DNA from: Paraglomus occultum | Lineage: Eukaryota; Glomeromycota; Glomeromycetes; Paraglomerales; Paraglomeraceae | Direction: 5' to 3' | NCBI GenBank assembly: GCA_910592205.1 | Contig: CAJVPJ010001289.1 | Span: 1-10,816 of the forward strand | Length of the DNA: 10,816 nucleotides | Shown: in pieces, positions 1 to 6,619 of the stretch | Layout of the letters: each line of letters starts with the position of its first letter | Position numbering within the stretch: position 1 is the stretch's first letter | Made by a program: the position numbers and the translations under genes | Notes under the pieces: model-generated | Seen by the model: only the letters and a program-made list of their open reading frames with translations | Told to the model about the DNA's origin: nothing | Database searches by the model: none

Positions 1-424
1 TTTTGAAAAATTGGATTTTTCATATGTTTTACTATTGATCGACAAATTTCGGCCAATACTTTTTGGTAGTGAGTGTAATTATAATTTTCCATATACGGGT
101 ATTCCTATATATAATTTTTATCATTACATAATAGCAATCTGCATGTGTGTTCAAATTTTCAACATCGAGTTGATCCGAAATTCTATGCCATTTCGCCGTA
201 AATTAGCGAAATGTTCGAATTTTATTTAACACGTTTTTAAATTCTAACATTGCAAATTGCATTCTCACTATTGATATTCAAATTAATATCTAATTGCTGA
301 GCATCACACGAAATTAAACATTCAATTTTTTTATATACAATGAAAGTTCCATCGTTTAAACATCAGACATTTTCTATTCAAGACATGAAACAAATTATAG
401 CGATAAGTTCAGATATATGCCTTC
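1..424. other. AT-rich spacer downstream of the nuclease-kinase gene
   Basis: No gene is supported here. One 72-codon open frame on the plus strand (11-229) is rich in Phe, Ile, Tyr and Asn, as random AT-rich DNA would give, and matches no family I know. The stretch lies 3' of the minus-strand gene that ends at 425, so it should hold that gene's polyadenylation region. The only distinct structure is the short inverted repeat at 189-213, listed separately. Confidence 0.6.
189..213. repeat. Short perfect inverted repeat (8-bp stem, 9-nt loop)
   Basis: CATTTCGC at 189-196 is followed, after nine bases, by its exact reverse complement GCGAAATG at 206-213. It lies about 210 bases beyond the stop codon of the minus-strand gene. 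It could be a chance hairpin, a 3' processing element or the centre of a small palindromic repeat. No target-site duplication or second copy is visible in the window. Confidence 0.5.
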
Positions 425-2465
425 CTAGTTTTGAAATAAACTATCCTCGTACCATGGAATATATTGCTTTTCCAAAAGCTTGAGCAGCTCATCATCATAC
501 TTCTTCTGCATGGGCTCGCCCCCTTTTATGCCATCAGGCCACACAATGCTTTGGGCGTTCATGGATATGGGATATGTGTCCTCACCATCCTTTCCAACCC
601 AGTCGAAATCGACGAGCACAGCCCGCACCTTTGTTGACTCTGCAGAGTCTGGAAGAACGAGAATATTGGACGAGCGCAGGTCACCAAAGACATAACCATT
701 TCTGTGCAATAAACTGATGGCCCTCTTCACATCCTCCATCACGTGCAAGTACTGATCTTGCTGTGAGGGCTTATATTCATGTAATGTCCTGCTGTTCTGA
801 ACATATTCCATAATGATCACCTTCAATCCCTTGGAGACTTCTTTGACACCAAGCAGCTTTGGAGCCAGGTTATCTTTAGCACACAGTTCATGAGCAGCCT
901 CATTGTACTGCGTTGTGAACTTCACAACAATTTCTTGACCATCCTCTGTTCGGCCCCGGTAAGGCTTGGTGCACCGGCATAGGTGCAAATGTCCTATAGG
1001 ATCACACTGATCACAGAGGTCATCAGTGTAGTAAAAACTAACATCCTTGCCATTAACGTCCTTGAACCTCCTAACATCAGGATAGAATCGCTGCATATCG
1101 ATATCATTCGTGAGCATTTGTTCTGATTGCCCTAATGCATTGTAGTAGCCGGCAAGGTCATTATGAGCGGTTTTGAGTGCCTCCATTACCCGTGCAATTT
1201 TCATGTAATGCATCATACCATTCGTGGGCATCAGCGGAATCATGTCTGTCAAAGGGTCCACGATAATTGTATCAAGGAACACTGCTCCGCATATGCAAAA
1301 CCATGGTCCGGCCGAGCAGAACAGCATTGAAGGACAGTTGCTTTTTGCCCGCAAATCCTTGAGCTTTGACTGGCTCCAGAATTTAGAGTACGAGCACGTT
1401 GCCTGGAGATATGGATCCTTTGTTGCACCCTCAATCTCATTCTTGCTCTCACGAATGATTATCGCTACATGTTCCTGATAAGTACGAGAGCGGTCCTTAG
1501 GATTGGGGAGACTGATCTCATGCATACTGATTCCATCAGGTCTGGAATTGTTGCTTAAAGTGATTTCTGCAAACTCCAGCCCAAACTCCTGTGACAGCAC
1601 AGTTTCAAGTGCTTGGCATCGCTCATTCTCTCCTCTGTATATCTTTGCCATGGCATCGCAAAGCTCGACACTTGCATCATAAGAAATTTTGGATGGCTGG
1701 ATGCTCTGATCTGTGCTGTGTCTTACAAAGTTCCGGAAAGCTTGATGATACCAGATAATTTGACGACCACAGTGTGTCGGGGGACGATGGCAGAGAAAAT
1801 TGAGCGCTTGTTGCTCCTTGGGGAACGTTTTGCGAAGCGCCAGCGAGGATGGGCCAGGTGCTTGGTTAATTTGGTCGGATACTGTCTCCAGTGCTTCTGT
1901 CAAACGTTGCTTTCGTGGTTCACGCTCGCGTTCGGCGTCTGAGAGCTGGTCTGTATTATAACGTATGGAGAAGGTAGGACAATAACAAGACGTTTGTAGT
2001 GTGAAAAACATAGTAATCCAGCAAGAGCATTCTGGTAAACGACCTTACCTTCATCTGCCTTCCTTTTTTCACCATGGGCGGGGGCTGATTGCGATAAATA
2101 AGCACAATACAAGTTAGCCAAAAAAACCCCACCTTACTACGTCTACTCTCTATTCCCAACGCCCGATTCACAAAGTCATTACCTGGTTGAGTGGTCTCCC
2201 TTGCTCGGCGCAAGTCTTCATCCCTCTTAACCCATACCGTTCTACAATCCTCCACAGCCTTTATCAACCTGGTCTCCTCGCCTTCCAGCCTCTCCTTTTC
2301 CTTCTTATCTTCTTCATCTAGTTCTTTCCTGCGTCTCCTCAATTTCTTCAGCAGCAGACCATCGTCCTCTCCTTCGTTAAACGTCTGCAACGCTGCCTTC
2401 GCGTCGTTCAGTTCGTCCTTCGCTTCCTTCTCTTTTTGCCTATAGTATTCAAGCGTAGTAGCCAT
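425..2465 (-). CDS. Coiled-coil / PD-(D/E)XK nuclease-like / kinase-like protein (Crinkler-type effector class)
   Basis: Three exons: 2465-2183, 2084-2049 and 1950-425, with two 98-nt GT-AG introns; the joined frame is 614 codons plus stop. The start at 2463-2465 has a good eukaryotic context (CTACCATGGCT). Residues 1-95 are Glu/Lys/Arg/Asp-rich and predicted coiled coil, with no signal peptide. A short linker (APAHGEKRKADED) follows. The middle region carries RPDG (Asp245), then ESK (Glu274-Lys276) and a downstream Gln289, the spacing expected of a PD-(D/E)XK nuclease core; this is inference from motifs. The C-terminal domain is kinase-like: beta-3 Lys450 in VVKF, hinge-like MEY at 487-489, catalytic loop GDLRSSN (Asp530, Asn535; Gly replaces the Arg of HRD) and DFD at 554-556 instead of DFG. 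No typical glycine loop is seen; a Cys/His cluster (419-433) sits there. Nuclease-kinase fusions of this type are known among Crinkler-like eukaryotic effectors, many in early fungi. Enzyme activity is not shown by sequence alone. Confidence 0.8.
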
Positions 2466-3480
2466 GGTAGTTTTTGTTTTGGTTTTCGATGGGATTGCTA
2501 AGTTGATGCTTGCTGGTGCGATGATCAGTGGCTTAATTAATGACGTAGGAACTTTCTAGGTGACTCAGCAATAATAATAGATGAAATTTTTCCAGTTTAT
2601 GCTGCTTGCACTTAATAGTCTGTTTTTATTGATGCAGACTTTCCAGATAACAACAAAAGCATTGCCAGCAGCCAAAAAAGTCAGATGGCCAATATTGATC
2701 CAGAAATATTATGATAGTTTTCTCTTCTTTATTCTTATAGTTTCCTCCACATCTATTTATTAAATAGTAATAGTGATGCTCTACATTTTAAATTCAGTAC
2801 AATGCAAAGAAACTGGAAAGATGTTGTCTGTTAGCACTATTACTACAAAAAAAAAAGAAATAGCTACAATAACAATAACTTTAATTCTGCAGACATTATA
2901 TTGATATAGAAGAAAGCATATTGAGGATAAAGATATATTAATATTTAATTGTTAAATTTTCAATAGCAAACTTGGCAAGATTATTGTGCATTCTCATTGT
3001 ATAGTAATAATAATAGACAATCATCAATCAAAAAATTGCTTACATACAATTTGTTAAGCCAAACATGGCTTTTCTTTTTATTGTTTGCATATCAATTACA
3101 GCCGTTTTTCATTGATTCAGCAGGGAGTTGTTCTTTGAGAATTTCTTATATCAGGAGAACATGTGATTAGCATATAATCAGGCAAATTGTAAACCACCTT
3201 ATACAACAATATCATTCAGTTTCCTGTATAGGCATCCATAGATACTGTCCAGCTTCTGCAAAAGCAAGCTACCATTACTGATATCCATCCATAAATAAAT
3301 TTGTTAGTACTAGTACTTTCACTGTGTATACGACAACTCAATGTCAAAAGATGTCTATTCACTACACTTTAACCACAATACACAAAGATACTTACAAACT
3401 ACAACATTCCATATACATTATTTATTTGTCTAAAAAATCATTTGGAAATTAGAGCAGTTTCCTGACCTGTTTTTCTTTCA
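2466..3480. other. Upstream region of the nuclease-kinase gene and AT-rich spacer
   Basis: The first 50-100 bases (minus-strand 5' UTR) are rich in A and C near the start codon, as fungal leaders often are. A 60-codon plus-strand frame with a real ATG at 2581-2763 has a hydrophobic N-terminus (MKFFQFMLLALNSLFLL) and a second hydrophobic stretch near its end. It is probably AT-rich noise, though a small secreted or membrane peptide cannot be excluded. From about 2770 to 3480 I see only AT-rich sequence with poly-A and (ATA)n-like runs and no recognisable coding similarity. Confidence 0.5.
2541..2567. promoter_or_regulatory. Paired bZIP-type motifs upstream of the nuclease-kinase gene
   Basis: TGACGTA at 2541-2547 and TGACTCA at 2561-2567 lie 76 and 96 bases upstream of the start codon at 2465 (gene on the minus strand). 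TGACTCA is the consensus of AP-1/Gcn4-type bZIP factors, and TGACGTA resembles an ATF/CREB half site. Two such 7-mers twenty bases apart at promoter distance suggest stress- or amino-acid-responsive control. This is inference: short motifs do occur by chance. Confidence 0.35.
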
Positions 3481-3499
3481 GATATTGAGTGACTTGTGC

Positions 3500-4016
3500 A
3501 GGTTTTCTAGCCAAGATCAATCATGTGACTTGGAAAAAATGCCACAAGGTTTTACTCCCTCTGGCCATGCACAATCAGGATTCAATATTGGTGGATATTT
3601 ATATTTAACCATGCCCTCCTTTCCACACCAATCAAAATCCACCAACTTTACACGAGTTTGCTCACCCACTGATGACACTAGACACAAGTATATTGGGAAG
3701 GCGCAAATCTCCAAAGACAATATCTTCTCTGTGGAGTATATCAAGTGCCTTCTTGACTTCAGAGAAAACATGCAAACACTGGTTATGCTCAATAATAGCA
3801 TTTATATAAATGTGATCAATAACACCTATTGGAAGCATTGTTGCTATCATAGTAGAGCTGAGGAGAAAGTCCCTGATTAGCCAACAATTGGTGGGCTTCA
3901 GTATTGTACTGATCCGTAAACTTAATGATAACTATTTGGCCCTCATCTGTTTTTGCTTTCCAGATCACTCTTGGCCATCCCTCAATCAACTTAGAGCAAT
4001 AAGTGAAATTGACAGA
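3500..4016 (-). pseudogene. Frameshifted kinase-domain relic, paralogue of the nuclease-kinase gene
   Basis: Three minus-strand frames together follow the kinase domain of the gene at 425-2465. Frame one (about 4010-3848) gives VNFTYCSK, then IIKFTDQYNTEAH at about 3930-3892, matching VVKFTTQYNEAAH. Frame two (about 3850-3664) gives EVKKALDILH and FGDLRLPNIL, matching DVKRAISLLH and FGDLRSSNIL. Frame three (about 3690-3517) gives VDFDWCGKEG and WPEGVKP, matching VDFDWVGKDG and WPDGIKG. At least two frameshifts separate the parts, and the hinge region is about ten residues short. The nuclease-like and coiled-coil parts are absent. Similarity stops at about 4010, next to a transposon fragment. 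Same orientation and 1 kb distance suggest an old tandem duplication. It cannot encode a working kinase. Confidence 0.85.
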
Positions 4017-5054
4017 ATGCCACGAAGTTTAGAGTTCACTGCTTTTGAGCGAGGAATGATTATAGGTTTGCACTTGGGAGAGCGGCATTCTTTTTCTGAG
4101 ATAGCTGTTATTCTCAAATGTTCCAAAGGGCCGTTCAGGGTGTCATTGAAAGATATAGAGAAGATGAATGCACCACAGTGCAGCCTCGCTCTGGTAGGCC
4201 CACAAAAACTTAATGAAGAGACGAGTGACAATTGATAAGAGTAACGAAAAGGATAGAAGCGCAACGCGAGACCAGATAACAGAAGAGTTTAATAAAAATC
4301 TTACTATATCAGCAAGTAAAAGAGCAGTGCAGCGTACTCTACATATATTTTAGTTAGTTAATTAGTCAACTATTCATACTCCCTCTTACATTTCTTACAC
4401 ACTCCACTTTCCTCATCTACTTCCTTAACTCACTTTTTAATTATGGCTTTTACAGTAGAGTCGCAAAGAGGAAACCACTAATTAGCGAAAAGAATAAAAA
4501 AAAAAGGGTATTATGGTGCAAGCGCGTAAAGGATTGAAGCGAATGGGACAAGTTAATTTTTAGTGAAACGATGCGCATAAGCTTGTCTGGACACTATCCG
4601 ATGAAAAATATATGAAAGATTGTTTGGTACCGACCGTAAATGGTGTGGGAATGTTTCTGTAAGGATAGACTAGGACCGTTGAAGGGAATATCAAATATAG
4701 ACAAATTTTGGGAGAACACGTGTTACTTATTACTTTATGTACAACAACTTGGCAATGAGACATATATTTTTCAAGATGACAATGCCCCGAAATTGGAAGG
4801 AATCTCATACGATTAATTCGCTTGAGTGGCCCTCTCAGAGTCCTGACCTTAATCCAATAGAGCATCTGTGGGATGAATTAGAAAGGAGGGTTAGGCGAAA
4901 TAAGTTCAGACCGAAAAATAAGGCAGAATTGTTTGCCGCACTGAAAAGAGAGTGGGATCAAATACAAAGCGATGTAATCATTAAATTAGTCGATAGTATG
5001 CCTCGAAGAGTTAAAGCTGTATTGAAATCAAAAGGGGGTGCTACTCCATATTAG
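4017..5054 (+). pseudogene. Tc1-like DDE transposase, inactivated
   Basis: The N-terminal helix-turn-helix is read from the ATG at 4017 (MPRSLEFTAFERGMIIGLH). After a frameshift near 4125-4130 it continues as GVIERYRED and QPRSGRP, then again as QITEEFNKN and SKRAVQRTLH (about 4260-4350). From 4446 the frame GFYSRVAKRKPLISEKN leads through internal stops. The first catalytic Asp expected after the WS-type motif is not present (FSETM near 4560). The second is seen in IFQDDNAP at 4767-4790, in a different frame from the C-terminus. The last part, SLEWPSQSPDLNPIEHLWDE to ATPY (about 4818-5054), is intact and contains the third catalytic residue, Glu in NPIEHLW. With several frameshifts, stops and a lost catalytic residue it cannot move itself. 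Family assignment is firm; age is inferred from decay. Confidence 0.9.
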
Positions 5055-5155
5055 CAGTTAAAAAGAGCGTTTGTTACAGAGTCGATTGACTAATATTAAC
5101 TTTCATCGATGTTTATTATGTGCGTGTTTGAGAAAATTGGATTTGACATTCGTAT

Positions 5156-5177
5156 TTATATTTTTGGCAGGGGTGTA
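5156..5177. repeat. Right terminal sequence of the Tc1-like element
   Basis: The stretch reading inward as TACACCCCTGCCAAAAATAT lies about 100 bases beyond the transposase stop, where a Tc1-type terminal repeat is expected, and it ends in TA. The partner left repeat is not found in the window, so its terminal-repeat nature rests on position and on the abrupt end of element-like sequence. Confidence 0.5.
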
Positions 5178-5182
5178 TGAGA

Positions 5183-5371
5183 TCAATAACATTGTGATCG
5201 GGCTTTTCCTTCTCTGATATTTGACCAAGAATTAAAATTCCTTTCAGTGTAACCAACAAAATCTCTTACTATGGTTATGTGGCCTCGCTTATTGACCAGA
5301 TGGTCTCCTTTTTCAAGTTTTACAGATTCTTCTTTGTCATAATCTTCCTGAAACAGAACTCGCTGGAACAT
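5183..5371 (-). CDS. Unidentified coding-like fragment beside the transposon
   Basis: A 62-codon frame runs from ATG at 5369-5371 to TGA at 5183. Unlike the surrounding AT-rich DNA it has about 40% GC and a charged, soluble composition: FQEDYDKEESVKLEKGDHL, then NKRGHITIVRDFVGY and FNSWSNIREGK. I do not recognise the family. It starts just outside the right end of the Tc1-like element, so it may be the first exon or a leftover of a gene cut by transposon insertion or rearrangement. It could also be an isolated small gene or a chance frame. It does not match the kinase or nuclease parts of the gene at 425-2465. Confidence 0.3.
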   Translation of the reverse strand: MFQRVLFQEDYDKEESVKLEKGDHLVNKRGHITIVRDFVGYTERNFNSWSNIREGKARSQCY

Positions 5372-6476
5372 ATTTTTTTATACCTCCTTCTAGATTCCTG
5401 ATCTCAACATTAATTTAAATTTGGAATTTACATATTAATATGTCAGTTTGGAATTTATTACTATATAACTTTATTATATCAAGGAAAATTTTAATAATCA
5501 TGTATCGAGGTTTGGGCCTTGCATACAGAGAACATCTTCTAATAATAACCCAACCAAAATATAACCGTATGATCTGAATATAGATTGTTCAACTTTCAGT
5601 GCGATTATGTAACAGCAAATATATTAATATCACAGACTTTGTTGCGTGCCTTTTTATAGATCAATGATTACATGATATTGCATTTAGAAAAACACGCATA
5701 TAGAGATGGGACCGGAAGAAAGCTTGGCAATTGCTGAACACTCCTGTGCATTTAGAGAGGTTGCATTTTAAGGGAGTTCAGTGTATGCATAACGAAACAA
5801 TGGATCTAGAAAAGGAATTGATCAATGAAGAGTTTAAATTTAACTTTAGACTTTTCAATAATAATAATGGGCAAATGAATATGTGACGCTCAGTTCACGT
5901 GAATACATCATGTATAATCACAAATATTTGGATAGGATCCGTGGTTTCGGTATATTATGCTGCTTTGAGAACTTTACATAATAATAAACAAAGTTCTTTT
6001 CACTATTGGTGAATCCAGAAATAGGAATTATAATCTGAAAGATTGTAGAACGTTCAACAAATCAAATTTGGAAAATTAAATCGGAATTCGTCGTGTGCAG
6101 ATCAAGGGGTGGGGGCTGAGAACATGCTGTCGACAAACACAATGTATTTTTTTTTTCACCTCTTTCCTTCAGCCCGCAAAAGAGTCAGATCGACCGTATG
6201 ACCGCAGATGCATTAATATTAATACTAAAAGTTATACTAATTATGCTGTAATCAATTATTTGAAAACGGCAAGAACACATATGAACGGCTTTGTTCAAAT
6301 GGTTGCTTCCGGTTTACCAAAATAGAAATAAACATTTGCCTGTGCTTACCGCACTTGCCTAATCCTGCATTACAGGTCTGACAATCACACTTCATCACAA
6401 CACAATGATAATAATGATAAAGTATGGCGAAACGTCGGATCGTGTTTATGGCTTTTTTTTTCGTGTCCTTTAAATT
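5372..6476. other. AT-rich spacer without a supported gene
   Basis: I find no recognisable coding similarity, RNA gene or complete repeat. Open frames here either start with non-ATG codons or have random-like composition. There are several poly-T or poly-A runs (for example near 6149-6157 and 6452-6461). The last part probably holds upstream control sequence of the asparaginase gene. Confidence 0.5.
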
Positions 6477-6488
6477 TATATATAAATA
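6477..6488 (+). promoter_or_regulatory. TATA-like element upstream of the asparaginase gene
   Basis: TATATATAAATA lies about 130 bases before the start codon at 6620 and is followed by a less AT-rich, pyrimidine-rich leader (for example CTCTTTTTTCGCC, CACCTCCC), a usual fungal promoter and 5' UTR layout. The match is good, but the local AT content makes chance occurrence possible. Confidence 0.45.
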
Positions 6489-6619
6489 ACTCCATAACCG
6501 AAAAGAACCTCCGGACACCCTTCGGGCACTCTTTTTTCGCCAGTTTCACCTCCCTTGTCATACTCTTGTGTTTCACTAATTTCCACTTCCCACGCTTGTC
6601 ACTCAAGATCCATTTTGCG

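Larger units (their letters stand above)
4017..5177 (+). mobile_element. Degenerate Tc1/mariner-family DNA transposon, left end missing
   Basis: The element comprises a broken DDE transposase (4017-5054) and a right terminal sequence ending near 5177 (ATATTTTTGGCAGGGGTGTA). No inverted copy of that terminus (CCCCTGCC) is found upstream of the transposase. Instead the transposase start codon lies within about ten bases of the kinase relic, so the left terminal repeat and leader have been lost or were never part of this copy. A TA at the right boundary is compatible with Tc1-type target choice, but no duplicated flank can be shown. A pyrimidine-rich stretch of about 95 bases at 4350-4445 interrupts the transposase similarity. 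Confidence 0.75.

Noticed and set aside
425-2011. Reading the kinase gene as a single open frame starting at the ATG at 2011
   Set aside because: The first 20 residues of that reading fall in an intron (GTAAGG to ATACAG), while two upstream exons join in frame to a better start at 2465 and extend the protein coherently.
3888-4016. Plus-strand frame upstream of the transposase ATG as part of the transposase
   Set aside because: That stretch is the reverse strand of the kinase relic; similarity to transposases begins at 4017.
6095-6606. Several 70-90 codon frames on both strands before the asparaginase gene
   Set aside because: They lack good start codons or protein-like composition and overlap the promoter and leader region.
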